64,000 nucleotides of DNA from Lachnospiraceae bacterium MC2017 (GCA_000701625.1 KL370803.1:127206-191205); one strand, 5' to 3'. Positions 42,693-52,065 are shown, counted from the stretch's first letter. Notes: a model not told the origin generated them from the sequence alone. Numbers and translations are program-made.

Positions 42693-44564
42693 ATGAAAAA
42701 AACTGCCTTAAGCGATGAGATTTTATTAAAGATCGAGAAGCCGGAACGTTATATCGGCAACGAGATCAACGCTGTAATAAAGGACAAAGAAAAGGTGGAC
42801 ATCCGGTATGCCATGTGTTTCCCGGATGTCTACGAGATCGGAATGTCACATCTCGGCATTCAGATACTCTATGATATGTTCAATAAGCGGGACGATGTCT
42901 GGTGCGAACGCGTCTATTCACCATGGGTGGATCTGGACCGCGTTATGCGCGAGAAAAATATCCCGCTTTTTGCGCTGGAAAGCCAGGATTCCATTAAAGA
43001 CTTTGATTTCCTGGGTATAACTATCCAGTACGAGATGTGCTATACAAATATCCTGCAGGTGCTCGATCTCGCACAGATACCTCTCACAGCTACAGACCGT
43101 ACAGAAGAGCATCCTATCGTTATCGGCGGCGGACCCTGCACCTATAATCCGGAACCTATCGCAGAATTTTTCGATATGTTCTATATCGGCGAGGGTGAAA
43201 TAAGCTACGATCCGCTTTTCGACCTGTATAAAGAAATGAAGAAAAACGGTGCATCCCGTAAAGACTTCCTGAAAGAAGCCTCAAAAATACCGGGAATCTA
43301 CGTACCGTCTCTTTATGATGCAGAATATAATGCTGACGGAACTCTAGCGTCATTTAAGCCCAATGTTCCTGAAGCTCCTGCGCGTGTAAAGAAGCAGATC
43401 GTAATGGATATGAACGATGTATCATATCCCGACAAGCCGATAGTGCCCTTTATCCGTGTTACTCAGGACAGAGTAGTACTGGAAGTAATGCGCGGCTGTA
43501 TCAGAGGCTGTCGTTTCTGTCAGGCAGGCGAGATCTACCGTCCGGTCAGAGAACGATCCCTTGATTTTCTTAAGAAAAAAGCAAAATCAATGCTTGATTC
43601 CACAGGACAGGATGAGATAACACTTAGTTCACTCAGTACATCTGACTATTCTCAGCTCGGGGAACTGGTTCACTGGCTGATCGATAATTATCGTGATAAG
43701 TATGTAAATATTTCTCTGCCGTCACTCCGTATTGACGCATTCTCTCTTGATATCATGAGCCGTGTTCAGGACATAAAAAAGAGCAGTCTGACCTTTGCAT
43801 CGGAAGCCGGATCTCAGAGACTCAGAAATGTCATTAATAAGGGCATAACAGAAGAAAACATCATGCAGGGCTCTGCTGAAGCCTTTAAGGGCGGTTGGAA
43901 CAAGGTAAAGCTCTACTTTATGCTGGGACTTCCTACAGAAACAGATGAAGATGTAAAAGCCATTGCACATCTTTCCGATGCTGTGGCAATGAATTACTTT
44001 GATACGATCCCGAAAGAAAATCGCAAGGGAGTTCGTGTACAGGTAACAAGTTCCGCTTCATTCTTCATTCCGAAGCCATTTACAGCATTCCAGTGGGCTC
44101 CGATGAACACTGCGGACGAATTTCTTCGTAAGGCGCATCTCTGCAGTGATGAGTTCAGACAGATGCTCAACCACAAGTCTCTTCGCTTCATGTACCACGA
44201 GAACGAGCTTTCAGAGCTTGAGGGTGTATTAGCACGAGGCGACAGAAAACTATCTAAGGTAATCCGTTCTGCATACGAAAACGGTGCTCTTTACGATTCC
44301 TGGGGCGAAATGTTTGATAAAAAGAGATGGACGGATGCTTTTGCTTCTAACGGAATAAACATTGATTTTTATACCCTGAGAGAAAGACCGGAAGACGAGC
44401 TTTTCCCTTGGGACTTCATAGATGCCGGCGTCACAAAGAAATTCCTGCTGGATGAATGGCATCAGGCATTAAAGGGCGAAGTAACGCCTAACTGCCGTCA
44501 GAAATGTTCAGGCTGCGGTGCTGCAGTCTTTGGAGGAGGTGTTTGCTTTGAAAGCAGGAAATAA
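42693..44564 (+). CDS. B12-binding radical SAM protein (TIGR03960 type)
   Basis: Encodes 623 residues. The N-terminal half is a cobalamin-binding-like fold (MCFPDVYEIGMSHLGIQILYDMF, IVIGGGPCTYNPEPIAEFFD). The radical SAM cluster motif is EVMRGCIRGCRFCQAGEIYRP (CxxxCxxC). The last residues form a Cys-rich end CRQKCSGCGAAVFGGGVC. Family members always neighbour a TIGR03936 partner and lie beside rng/rplU in Clostridia; their substrate is unknown, though rRNA or tRNA modification has been suggested. Follows the his operon by 3 bp, so probably co-transcribed, and overlaps the partner gene. Confidence 0.88.
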   Translation: MKKTALSDEILLKIEKPERYIGNEINAVIKDKEKVDIRYAMCFPDVYEIGMSHLGIQILYDMFNKRDDVWCERVYSPWVDLDRVMREKNIPLFALESQDSIKDFDFLGITIQYEMCYTNILQVLDLAQIPLTATDRTEEHPIVIGGGPCTYNPEPIAEFFDMFYIGEGEISYDPLFDLYKEMKKNGASRKDFLKEASKIPGIYVPSLYDAEYNADGTLASFKPNVPEAPARVKKQIVMDMNDVSYPDKPIVPFIRVTQDRVVLEVMRGCIRGCRFCQAGEIYRPVRERSLDFLKKKAKSMLDSTGQDEITLSSLSTSDYSQLGELVHWLIDNYRDKYVNISLPSLRIDAFSLDIMSRVQDIKKSSLTFASEAGSQRLRNVINKGITEENIMQGSAEAFKGGWNKVKLYFMLGLPTETDEDVKAIAHLSDAVAMNYFDTIPKENRKGVRVQVTSSASFFIPKPFTAFQWAPMNTADEFLRKAHLCSDEFRQMLNHKSLRFMYHENELSELEGVLARGDRKLSKVIRSAYENGALYDSWGEMFDKKRWTDAFASNGINIDFYTLRERPEDELFPWDFIDAGVTKKFLLDEWHQALKGEVTPNCRQKCSGCGAAVFGGGVCFESRK

Positions 44565-45357
44565 AATGATCCGGCTGAAATTCAGCAAGCACGGACTTAT
44601 GAAATATATAGGACATCTGGACGTAATGCGTGCATTCCAGAAAGTAATGCGCCGTTCAGGTATTGACATTGCATATTCCGACGGTTATTCTCCGCACCAG
44701 ATAATGAGCTTTGCGCAGCCCCTTGGTGTGGGTCTTGAAAGTAACGGTGAATACTTTGATATAGAAGTACAGTCCGTCGGAACAGCTGCGCAGCTTATCG
44801 ATGCGCTGAACGCTCAGTGTCCGGACGGAATCCGTATTCTGGATGCAGTCCAGCTTCCCGAGAAGTCAGCTAATGCCATGGCAAGCGTAAATCAGGCATC
44901 CTACACTGTACGTTTTCGCGAGGGTCGTATACCGGCATTTGATTTCAATAAGGCCGTTTCAGATTTTCTTAACGCTGAAACTGTCACTGTAACAAAGAAA
45001 ACCAAGAAATCGACAAGAGAAATCGATATCCGGTCTCTGGTTTACGACATCCGTGTTTTGAATGACGCTGATGAATTAAAAGAATACGAAGAAAAAAACG
45101 GTTATGTTTCCATTTCTGATGGCATCTCTGATGAGAACCGGGATACAACAGTGGCGTTCGGCGCTTCTGCTTTTCCTGTTATAAAAATGCATGTAACAGC
45201 TTCAAGCGGTGATAATATTAAGCCCGCCCTTTTAGTACAATCTCTTTCAGACATGAATGGTGGTGGAGAGATAGGAGATACCGATCTCATGGTGATCCGT
45301 GAAGACCTCTATGATGAATCAGGCAAATCCCTTATTGATGCCGGAGAGAGGTTCTGA
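44548..45357 (+). CDS. TIGR03936 family radical-SAM-associated protein
   Basis: Encodes about 269 residues if translation starts at TTG 44548, which has GGAGGAGG at ideal spacing; the ATG at 44566 (MIRLKFSKHGLMKYIGHLD) is the alternative. The family signature is KHGLMKYIGHLDVMRAFQKVMRRSGIDIAYSDGYSPHQIMSFAQPLGVGLES. It is always paired with the preceding radical SAM protein and is thought to act with it. Function unknown. Overlaps the upstream gene by 17 nt. Confidence 0.85.
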   Translation: MKAGNKMIRLKFSKHGLMKYIGHLDVMRAFQKVMRRSGIDIAYSDGYSPHQIMSFAQPLGVGLESNGEYFDIEVQSVGTAAQLIDALNAQCPDGIRILDAVQLPEKSANAMASVNQASYTVRFREGRIPAFDFNKAVSDFLNAETVTVTKKTKKSTREIDIRSLVYDIRVLNDADELKEYEEKNGYVSISDGISDENRDTTVAFGASAFPVIKMHVTASSGDNIKPALLVQSLSDMNGGGEIGDTDLMVIREDLYDESGKSLIDAGERF

Positions 45358-45358
45358 G

Positions 45359-46540
45359 ATGGGTACTCGCTTCGTAATAACCGAAGAACAGGGGAATATA
45401 ATGACTGCTGTTTTTAACGGTGATAAATGCGATGACGTGCTGATATCGGCCAATACTTCTGATAATACTCCCATGCTCGGTGATATATGGCTCGGGCATG
45501 TCAAAAGGGTCATGCCGAATATAAAGGCTGCATTTGTAGACATCCTTCCGGGAGTGACAGGATATTTACCTCTATCAGGTCACGATGAAATAAAGGCCGA
45601 ACAGGATATACCTGTGCAGATCATAAAAGAGGCAGTTAAGACCAAAGATATGATGCTTTCCGCCGATTTTTCCATAAGCGGCCGGTTCTGCGCGATGACA
45701 GCGGGCAAAAAGGGAATCGGTATTTCAAAAAAGATCACTGATCCTGAGATCCGCAGCCGTTTATCCAAACGTGCACACGAAGTATTGGAATCAGCTATTG
45801 CTTCATCAGCGGAAACCCGGATTGGAACAGTAATACGCACAAATGCAGCAGATGCATCCGATCAGGCTTTCTTACTGGATCTCTTAAACACGAAAGAGGC
45901 AATGGATAACGTCATTTCAACCTCAAGTTACCGCACTCCGTATTCGAGACTGTATCATGCACCTGATGCTGAGATACGTCTTATCCGCGATCATCATGGA
46001 GAGATCGACAGGATAGTGACTGACATTCCGGAGGAAGAATCCAAGATACGTTCATTTTTTGCTGATTCGGAAAAAATAACTTCGGTACTTTCTTTGTACA
46101 AAGATGAGTCTCTGGCTTTACGTAAGCTCTACAAGCTGGATTCTCTCCTTAGCGAGGCATTAAAAAAAACTGTTTGGCTTCCATCCGGCGGTTCGATAGT
46201 CCTGGAAGTCACTGAAGCCTTGACAGTCATCGATGTAAATACCGGTAAGACTGATAAAAAAAGATCCAAGGAAGAAAATTTCCTTCAGACAAATCTGGAA
46301 GCTGCAAAAGAAGCTGCACGTCAGATGAGAATAAGAAATTATTCCGGAATGATAATAATCGACTTTATAAATATGCGTGAAAAGAGTAGTCTTAAGCTTC
46401 TTGAGCAGGAAATGATAAAGTCTCTTTCGCAAGACAGAGTAACCTGCAGATTCTTTGGTTTCACTCATCTGGGACTCGCAGAGATCACACGCGAAAAGAC
46501 AACGCAGCCTCTTCACGAAATAATTAGAAAAAAGTCTTGA
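45359..46540 (+). CDS. rng: Ribonuclease E/G family protein
   Basis: Encodes about 393 residues from the ATG at 45359 (GGAGAGAGG upstream). RNase E/G enzymes cut single-stranded RNA in rRNA maturation and mRNA decay. It has the S1-like RNA-binding domain (GDIWLGHVKRVMPNIKAAFV) and the catalytic DNase-I-like region with LTVIDVNTGK and MIIIDFINMRE carrying the magnesium ligands. It ends at GLAEITREKTTQPLHEII; the CPxC zinc-link found in E. coli RNase E and G is missing, as is usual for shorter Firmicute members. It lies upstream of rplU. Confidence 0.87.
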   Translation: MGTRFVITEEQGNIMTAVFNGDKCDDVLISANTSDNTPMLGDIWLGHVKRVMPNIKAAFVDILPGVTGYLPLSGHDEIKAEQDIPVQIIKEAVKTKDMMLSADFSISGRFCAMTAGKKGIGISKKITDPEIRSRLSKRAHEVLESAIASSAETRIGTVIRTNAADASDQAFLLDLLNTKEAMDNVISTSSYRTPYSRLYHAPDAEIRLIRDHHGEIDRIVTDIPEEESKIRSFFADSEKITSVLSLYKDESLALRKLYKLDSLLSEALKKTVWLPSGGSIVLEVTEALTVIDVNTGKTDKKRSKEENFLQTNLEAAKEAARQMRIRNYSGMIIIDFINMREKSSLKLLEQEMIKSLSQDRVTCRFFGFTHLGLAEITREKTTQPLHEIIRKKS

Positions 46541-46565
46541 CGCTATAAAACACATGTGCTAATTT
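46537..46565 (+). promoter_or_regulatory. Predicted promoter of rplU operon
   Basis: TTGACG (46537-46542), 17 bp, then TAATTT (46560-46565). The -35 overlaps the end of rng; the -10 match is moderate. Confidence 0.45.
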
Positions 46566-46654
46566 ATATGAGTATGCCGCATGCTCAGGTTAATAAGTCT
46601 GCAGAATAACTTTGCAGCACCGCAGGCAGCGAGTAATGATTTAGGAGGTGTCCT
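46558..46654 (+). ncRNA. L21 leader-like structured 5' UTR
   Basis: The rplU leader holds two hairpins, GAGTATGC/GCATGCTC (46570-46586) and CTGCA/TGCAG (46599-46617), in the place where Firmicutes carry the L21 leader RNA, which is thought to mediate autoregulation by ribosomal protein L21. Assignment is by position and hairpins rather than by a covariance model. Confidence 0.55.
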
Positions 46655-46960
46655 ATGTACGCAATTATTGCAACAGGCGGAAAACAGTACAAGGTTTCGG
46701 AGGGCGATGTAATCTACGTTGAGAAGCTCGCCGCTGAAAAGGATAGCGCTGTTACGTTCGACCAGGTTCTTGCAATTGGCGGTGACAAGCTTGCAGTAGG
46801 TGATGAAGTTGCTAACGCTTCTGTATCCGGAAAAGTTCTGGATCAGGTTAAGGGTAGCAAGGTTATCGTATACCACTACAAGAGAAAGACCGGCTATCAC
46901 AAGAAGAATGGTCACAGACAAGCATACACAAAAGTACAGATTGAAAAGATCAACGCTTAA
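46655..46960 (+). CDS. rplU: 50S ribosomal protein L21
   Basis: Encodes 101 residues, standard length. Begins [20 protein letters not shown] and ends with the conserved [20 protein letters not shown] stretch that contacts 23S rRNA domain I. AGGAGGTG precedes the start by 6 nt. First gene of the rplU-prp-rpmA operon. Confidence 0.97.
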   Translation: MYAIIATGGKQYKVSEGDVIYVEKLAAEKDSAVTFDQVLAIGGDKLAVGDEVANASVSGKVLDQVKGSKVIVYHYKRKTGYHKKNGHRQAYTKVQIEKINA

Positions 46961-46969
46961 TCTTTTTGT

Positions 46970-47293
46970 ATGATCAGTGTAAAGATTTATAAGACAGAAG
47001 ATAATAACATACGAGGATTCAAATGTCTCGGCCATGCAGGCTATGCAGAATATGGTGAAGATATCGTATGTGCTGCAGTTTCTATGCTCGTTATCAACAC
47101 CATAAATTCTTTGGAAAAATTCGTTCCGGAAGATAAATTTACGGTTAATACCGATGAAGAGCAGGGGTTGATTGAATGTACATTCAATAATAAACCTTCT
47201 GAAAAGGCAAAACTTCTTTTGGATTCAATGCTTTTGGGTCTCAAGAGTGTTGAAGAAAACTATCAGGGAAAATTCCTGAAGTTACTTATTTGA
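46970..47293 (+). CDS. prp: Ribosomal-processing cysteine protease Prp
   Basis: Encodes 107 residues. Prp removes the N-terminal extension of L27 in Firmicutes and is essential for ribosome assembly there. The catalytic His is in KCLGHAGYAEYG and the catalytic Cys in DIVCAAVSMLV. Its gene lies, as always, between rplU and rpmA. No strong ribosome binding site is visible because the gene begins 9 bp after rplU, pointing to translational coupling. Confidence 0.95.
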   Translation: MISVKIYKTEDNNIRGFKCLGHAGYAEYGEDIVCAAVSMLVINTINSLEKFVPEDKFTVNTDEEQGLIECTFNNKPSEKAKLLLDSMLLGLKSVEENYQGKFLKLLI

Positions 47294-47320
47294 TGAATGA
47301 TTGAAAAGGAGGAAAAGGTC

Positions 47321-47614
47321 ATGTTAAATCTGAACCTTCAGTTCTTCGCTCATAAAAAGGGAGTAGGATCAACCAAGAACGGTCGTGATTCCGAGTCCAA
47401 GAGATTAGGCGCGAAGAGAGCCGACGGACAGTTCGTAAAGGCCGGCAATATTCTTTACAGACAGCGTGGAACCCATATCCACCCTGGTAAGAACGTTGGT
47501 ATTGGCGGAGATGATACACTTTTCGCTAAGGTTAGCGGCGTACTTAGATTCGAGAGAGTTGGAAAGTACCGCAAGCAGGCTAGCGTTTACGAGGTAGAGG
47601 AGAAGGCTGAATAA
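47321..47614 (+). CDS. rpmA: 50S ribosomal protein L27 with cleavable leader
   Basis: Encodes 97 residues from the ATG at 47321, chosen for GGAGG(AAAAGGTC) upstream; an in-frame ATG at 47297 is ignored. The N terminus [18 protein letters not shown] contains the Prp site: cleavage after FFA exposes HKKG, the tail that reaches the peptidyl-transferase centre. The rest is a standard L27 ([20 protein letters not shown]). Confidence 0.97.
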   Translation: MLNLNLQFFAHKKGVGSTKNGRDSESKRLGAKRADGQFVKAGNILYRQRGTHIHPGKNVGIGGDDTLFAKVSGVLRFERVGKYRKQASVYEVEEKAE

Positions 47615-47639
47615 TTTCAGTTTTGTTCTGTAATTTCGG

Positions 47640-47678
47640 GGCTTCAGATGTCTACATCTGAAGCCATTATTTTTTTGT
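47640..47678 (+). terminator. Rho-independent terminator after rpmA
   Basis: Perfect 11-bp stem GGCTTCAGATG / CATCTGAAGCC, TCTA loop, then ATTATTTTTTT. Confidence 0.93.
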
Positions 47679-47745
47679 AGGAATATTCGGTTATCCCGTT
47701 TACATTTTAACTTCAACGTCAGGAAATCACTGAAGAAAGGTGTAT

Positions 47746-49080
47746 ATGTTCACAGATAGAGCAAAAATTATAATCAGATCAGGAAAAGGCGGAGACGGTC
47801 ATGTAAGTTTTCGTCGTGAAAAGTACGTTCCGAATGGAGGACCTGACGGCGGAGATGGCGGTAACGGCGGTTCTGTAATATTTAAGGTCGATACCGGAAT
47901 GACGACCCTTACCGATTACAGATTTCGCAGGAAATTCTCTGCAGAAGACGGAGAGCAGGGCGGAAAAAAGCGTTGTCACGGAAAAGACGGTAAGGATCTG
48001 ATCCTCAAAGTTCCTGCAGGAACCGTTGTTCGCGAATTTGAGACCGGAAAAGTAATCGTTGATATGTCCGGTGACAATACAGAAGTTGTTGTCCTCAAAG
48101 GTGGACGCGGCGGACGCGGAAATCAGCATTTTGCTACAAGTACAATGCAGGCACCAAAATATGCCCAGCCCGGTCAGGACGCTCAGGAAGTCACAGTTCA
48201 ACTTGAGCTAAAGACTATCGCTGATGTAGGTCTCGTTGGTTTCCCCAATGTAGGTAAATCAACTTTGATCTCCATGGTCACAAATGCAAAGCCTGAGATT
48301 GCTAATTACCATTTTACGACACTTCAGCCGCATCTTGGTGTAGTTGATCTCCCGGAAGGAGACGGTGGTTTTGTTATAGCAGATATCCCCGGACTCATCG
48401 AAGGTGCATCAGAAGGAATCGGTCTCGGCCATGAGTTTCTTCGTCATATCGAACGCTGCCGTGTACTTATCCATGTCGTAGATGCTGCAGGCGTAGAAGG
48501 CAGAGACCCTGTAGACGACATCTATGCAATTAATAAGGAACTCGCAGCCTACAATGTAGATCTTTCAAAGAAACCTCAGATCATCGCTGCAAATAAGACC
48601 GATGTCATTCAGACAGCAGATGGTGAAGAAGATCCTTTAACACGGATTGAAAATGAATTTGGTCCTAAGGGAATAAAGATCTTCCCTATTTCTGCTGCTA
48701 CAAAAACAGGCTTAAAAGAGCTTATCTACTATGTCAACGATATGTTGAAAAAGATGGACAATACTCCTGTTGTTTTTGAACAGGAATACTTCCCTGAAGA
48801 GCATATCGGTGAGAAACTTCCATATACTGTTTCCTATGATGAGAAAGAGCAGATGTACATCCTCGAGGGTCCACGAATCGAAAAGATGCTTGGATATACT
48901 AATCTCGACTCAGAGAAGGGCTTCCGTTTCTTCCAGAATTTTATCAAAGAGATCGGCGCTACCGATCAGATGGAAGCACTTGGCATTCAGGATGGAGATA
49001 CAGTAAAGATGTACGGTTTCCACTTCGATTATTATAAGGATACAGATTCACCGGAGCTTCCGGAAGGAGAAAACGAATAA
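47746..49080 (+). CDS. obg: GTPase Obg
   Basis: Encodes about 444 residues (GTG at 47740 is an alternative start). Obg binds the 50S subunit and links ribosome assembly to stress and sporulation. The glycine-rich Obg fold is at the N terminus (RSGKGGDGHVSFRREKYVPNGG), the G domain has GFPNVGKST, ADIPGLIEGA and NKTD, and the OCT domain fills the last ~90 residues. Sits after the rpmA terminator as first gene of a downstream unit with yhbY, nadD, yqeK and rsfS. Confidence 0.96.
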   Translation: MFTDRAKIIIRSGKGGDGHVSFRREKYVPNGGPDGGDGGNGGSVIFKVDTGMTTLTDYRFRRKFSAEDGEQGGKKRCHGKDGKDLILKVPAGTVVREFETGKVIVDMSGDNTEVVVLKGGRGGRGNQHFATSTMQAPKYAQPGQDAQEVTVQLELKTIADVGLVGFPNVGKSTLISMVTNAKPEIANYHFTTLQPHLGVVDLPEGDGGFVIADIPGLIEGASEGIGLGHEFLRHIERCRVLIHVVDAAGVEGRDPVDDIYAINKELAAYNVDLSKKPQIIAANKTDVIQTADGEEDPLTRIENEFGPKGIKIFPISAATKTGLKELIYYVNDMLKKMDNTPVVFEQEYFPEEHIGEKLPYTVSYDEKEQMYILEGPRIEKMLGYTNLDSEKGFRFFQNFIKEIGATDQMEALGIQDGDTVKMYGFHFDYYKDTDSPELPEGENE

Positions 49081-49377
49081 ATGACTATTACTACTAAACA
49101 GCGTGCATATCTCAGAAGTCTTGCAATGACTCTGGATCCAATCTTTCAGATCGGCAAGTCCAGCCTCACTCCGGAAGTCTGCACTTCTGTATCAGAAGCA
49201 CTTGCTAAGAGAGAACTCGTAAAAATCTCTGTTCTTAAGAACTGCGATGATGATCCAAAAGCGATCGCAGAAGCACTTGCAGGCAGGACGCAGTCCCTTC
49301 TCGTGCAGGTCGTTGGACGAAAGATAACACTTTACAAGCCTGCTAAAGAGCCTAAGATCGAACTTCCTCGTAAGTAA
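49081..49377 (+). CDS. yhbY: YhbY-family RNA-binding protein (CRM domain)
   Basis: Encodes 98 residues. The CRM domain is recognisable by MTLDPIFQIGKSSLTPEV and LVQVVGRKITLYKP. YhbY associates with pre-50S particles. The ATG directly follows the obg stop codon with no gap, so translation is coupled; GGAAGGAGA lies inside the end of obg. Confidence 0.92.
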   Translation: MTITTKQRAYLRSLAMTLDPIFQIGKSSLTPEVCTSVSEALAKRELVKISVLKNCDDDPKAIAEALAGRTQSLLVQVVGRKITLYKPAKEPKIELPRK

Positions 49378-49404
49378 GACGAATTTTTCGAAAGAAGGAA
49401 CCAT

Positions 49405-50052
49405 ATGTCTGAGCGCATTTCAAATGACAAACAGAAAATCGGAATCCTGGGTGGAACATTTAATCCAATACACATTGGCCACTTGATACTTGCAGAGCAG
49501 GCAAGATCCGAGTTTTCTCTTGATAAAGTCATTCTCATGCCAAGCGGTGTGTCATATTTCAAAAAAGATCTGAAGGTTCTTCCTGCAGATATCAGATACG
49601 AAATGACAGCTATCGCATGTAAAGATAATCCACATTTTTGCGTTTCAGATATGGAGATCCGGCGAAAAGGAAATACATATACTGCAGATACCATTCAGGA
49701 ATTGAAAAAACAGTCTCCGGATACTCATTATTACTTCATAATCGGAGCAGATACTCTGCTGCAAATGGAAACATGGTATCATCCTGAGCTGATCTTTGAC
49801 TCATGTACAGTATTATGCGCTGTTCGTGATAAACTAACGCCTGAAGAACTGCAAGCTAAAAAAAGGGAACTCGTCACCAAATATGCTGCAGATATCGAAT
49901 TCCTTCATACAACGAACCTTGAAATTTCATCAAAAATGCTTCGAAATATGGTGCTTTCCGGGCGTTCTATCCGATATTATGTTACAGATGAAGTTTTGCA
50001 TTATATCGAAGAACATGATCTTTATCATCAATCCGATAAAGACGGGCTATGA
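49405..50052 (+). CDS. nadD: Nicotinate-nucleotide adenylyltransferase
   Basis: Encodes 215 residues. NadD makes deamido-NAD from nicotinate mononucleotide and ATP. Motifs: ILGGTFNPIHIGHLILAEQA and, at the C-terminal end, MVLSGRSIRYYVTDEV (the ISSTxIR equivalent). FFIIGADTL-type core appears as YYFIIGADTLLQMETW. RBS GAAGGAA. The HD-domain gene yqeK follows, the standard pairing. Confidence 0.94.
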   Translation: MSERISNDKQKIGILGGTFNPIHIGHLILAEQARSEFSLDKVILMPSGVSYFKKDLKVLPADIRYEMTAIACKDNPHFCVSDMEIRRKGNTYTADTIQELKKQSPDTHYYFIIGADTLLQMETWYHPELIFDSCTVLCAVRDKLTPEELQAKKRELVTKYAADIEFLHTTNLEISSKMLRNMVLSGRSIRYYVTDEVLHYIEEHDLYHQSDKDGL

Positions 50053-50125
50053 CTTAGATATAACGCAGGATTAAAAGTTCATATGACGACAAAGGATAAG
50101 TTTTTCAGGAAGAAGGATACTTCAA

Positions 50126-50701
50126 ATGAACGAAAAAGCTATTGAGATCAAGCACAAGATGAAAAAGGTTTTGGATAAGGACAGATATCAGCATACTTTA
50201 GGAGTTGCTTATACCGCATCATGTCTCGCGATGAGATATGAACTTGACCCTGAGCGCCTGTTTCTCGCAGGACTTCTGCATGACTGTGCGAAAAACATAC
50301 CGAACGGAGAGAAATACGCTCTTTGTAAAAAGTACAAGATCGTACTGAATGAAATCGAGAAAAAGGCACCATCTCTCGTTCATGCAAAACTTGGGGCATA
50401 TCTCGCAGAGCATACTTATGGTGTTAAGGATCCTGAAATCATCAACGCCGTACGTAATCATACAACCGGCAGACCTGGAATGAGTCTCTTTGAAAAGATT
50501 ATTTTCACTGCTGACTACATAGAACTGCATAGAGATCAGGCGCCAAATCTTCCAGAGATCCGACACATGGCATTTACAAACCTTGACGATGCCGTGAGAA
50601 AGATCCTTAGTGATACTCTGGATTTCCTTGGTTCAAAAGATCGCCCTGTAGATCCTATGACAAAACAAACCTATGATTACTATATGGCACACAAAAACTA
50701 A
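50126..50701 (+). CDS. yqeK: HD-domain bis(5'-nucleosyl)-tetraphosphatase YqeK
   Basis: Encodes 191 residues. The HD metal-binding fold shows HTLGVAYTASCLA, AGLLHDCAKN, VHAKLGAYLAEHTYG and AVRNHTTGRPGMS. YqeK-type enzymes hydrolyse symmetrical dinucleoside tetraphosphates such as Ap4A to two ADP. Placed between nadD and rsfS as in most Firmicutes. Confidence 0.92.
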   Translation: MNEKAIEIKHKMKKVLDKDRYQHTLGVAYTASCLAMRYELDPERLFLAGLLHDCAKNIPNGEKYALCKKYKIVLNEIEKKAPSLVHAKLGAYLAEHTYGVKDPEIINAVRNHTTGRPGMSLFEKIIFTADYIELHRDQAPNLPEIRHMAFTNLDDAVRKILSDTLDFLGSKDRPVDPMTKQTYDYYMAHKN

Positions 50702-50737
50702 GTATTGATCAAGATAGATTTAAAAAGGCGGAAATAA

Positions 50738-51088
50738 ATGAAAGACAGCAGAGAACTCGCAGCAGACATAGTACGTGCACTTGAGGATAAAAAGGGAGAA
50801 GATATAATCGTTATCGACCTTAGAGACATTACTGTATTCACTGATTACTTTGTAATAGCTACCGGCAACAATGTACCGCAGGTACAGGCAATGAGCGACG
50901 CAGCCGGCGATGCAATGACAAAAAACGGAGTAGAAGTAACAAATGTCGAAGGATATCAGTCAGCAAACTGGATTCTCATGGACTACGGCGATGTGATCGT
51001 TCACATTTTTGATAAAGAAAGCAGATCTTTCTATGATCTCGAGAGAATCTGGAAAGACGGAAAATTCATTAAAGCTGAAGAAATCTAA
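50738..51088 (+). CDS. rsfS: Ribosomal silencing factor RsfS
   Basis: Encodes 116 residues. RsfS binds L14 and blocks subunit joining when nutrients are scarce. Family core: DIIVIDLRDITVFTDYFVIATGNN and WILMDYGDVIVHIFDKESRSFYDLERIW. AAGGCGG precedes the start. Last gene before a bidirectional terminator. Confidence 0.95.
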   Translation: MKDSRELAADIVRALEDKKGEDIIVIDLRDITVFTDYFVIATGNNVPQVQAMSDAAGDAMTKNGVEVTNVEGYQSANWILMDYGDVIVHIFDKESRSFYDLERIWKDGKFIKAEEI

Positions 51089-51144
51089 GAAGTTATCTAA
51101 AATGATAAACCAGAAATTCCAACGGAATTTCCGATAAGTAAAGA

Positions 51145-51190
51145 AAATACGCTGTGAATGCAATGATCTTGCTTCACAGCGTATTTCTTT
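51145..51190. terminator. Bidirectional terminator between rsfS and lexA
   Basis: A perfect 14-bp stem AAATACGCTGTGAA / TTCACAGCGTATTT with A-rich left and T-rich right flanks serves the convergent rsfS (+) and lexA (-). A second small perfect hairpin GAAATTCC-AAC-GGAATTTC lies just before it (51113-51131). Confidence 0.9.
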
Positions 51191-51194
51191 AAAA

Positions 51195-51830
51195 TTAATT
51201 ATTATCCAATGAACGAAATACAGCAAATACCTTTCCAAGAATCTTGCAATCCTTCACAATAATAGGATCCATGCTGTCATTTTCAGGCTGAAGTCTGATA
51301 TGATCTTTTTCTTTATAGAAAGTCTTAACTGTTGCACTGTCATCTACAAGTGCAACTATCACATCACCGTTCTTTGCAGTAGAACACTCACGGATAAATA
51401 CAAAATCCCCATCCATGATACCTATATTTATCATACTGGTACCCTTAACACGAAGCACGTAAGAATCAGATGCCCCTGCATTGGAAGGAAGATAGTCTGT
51501 AGGAAGAGGGAAGTATCCATCAATATTCTGCTCAGCAAGTATCGGCTGACCTGCAGCAACCTGACCAATGATCGGGATACTTGTCATTTCCTTACGAACC
51601 ATCTCAAAACCATCATCAAGGATTTCAATCGTACGCGGCTTGGTCGGATCACGACGGATATATCCATTCTTTTCAAGAGTTTCAAGATGTGAATGAACAG
51701 AAGATGTAGACTTAAGACTAACTGCCTCACAGATTTCTCTTACTGAAGGCGGAAAACCGCGGTCTAAGATCTGCTGCTTGATAAAGTCGAGAATTTCCTG
51801 CTGTTTCGGACTGATTTTGCCTGTTGCCAT
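51195..51830 (-). CDS. lexA: SOS repressor LexA
   Basis: Encodes 211 residues on the minus strand from 51830 (MATGKISPKQ), with GAGG 10 nt before the ATG; a longer frame to 51887 would cover the promoter. The winged-helix N terminus reads PSVREICEAVSLKSTSSVHSHL. The self-cleavage site is the Ala-Gly in QVAAGQPI; the catalytic Ser is in VKGTSMINIG and the Lys in ATVKTFYKE. LexA represses DNA-damage genes until RecA triggers autocleavage. It faces a yneA-like gene across a shared regulatory region. Confidence 0.96.
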   Translation of the reverse strand: MATGKISPKQQEILDFIKQQILDRGFPPSVREICEAVSLKSTSSVHSHLETLEKNGYIRRDPTKPRTIEILDDGFEMVRKEMTSIPIIGQVAAGQPILAEQNIDGYFPLPTDYLPSNAGASDSYVLRVKGTSMINIGIMDGDFVFIRECSTAKNGDVIVALVDDSATVKTFYKEKDHIRLQPENDSMDPIIVKDCKILGKVFAVFRSLDNN

Positions 51831-51858
51831 ATTAATAACCTCTCTTTCGGATAAATGT

Positions 51859-51887
51859 ATTATATAACAAACAACGAAATATTGCAA
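51859..51887 (-). promoter_or_regulatory. lexA promoter
   Basis: On the minus strand: TTGCAA (51887-51882), 17-bp spacer, TATAAT (51864-51859). Sequence resembling a half LexA box lies around the -35; an imperfect box (CGAAC-N4-ATTCA on the minus strand) lies at about 51898-51911. Confidence 0.75.
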
Positions 51888-51930
51888 ACGTGTATTCTGA
51901 ATTTTTGTTCGATTTTTTTCTTAAAATCCA

Positions 51931-51982
51931 TTGACTTGCAAACGACCGTTCGATATAATCTGTTTTGCAAACGAACGTTTGC
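51931..51982 (+). promoter_or_regulatory. yneA-like gene promoter with two LexA operators
   Basis: TTGACT (51931-51936), 17 bp, TATAAT (51954-51959). The spacer itself contains CAAACGACCGTTCG (51939-51952), which matches CGAAC-N4-GTTCG with one change. A second box GCAAACG-AA-CGTTTGC (51967-51982) covers the expected start site. LexA bound here would block the polymerase directly. Confidence 0.85.
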
Positions 51983-52065
51983 GAACTATTGTTTACTTCT
52001 ATCATAATAGAAGTATGATGTTCTTTTAATAATAAGGAGCATCCTTTTATCGGAGGTCGTCAGCT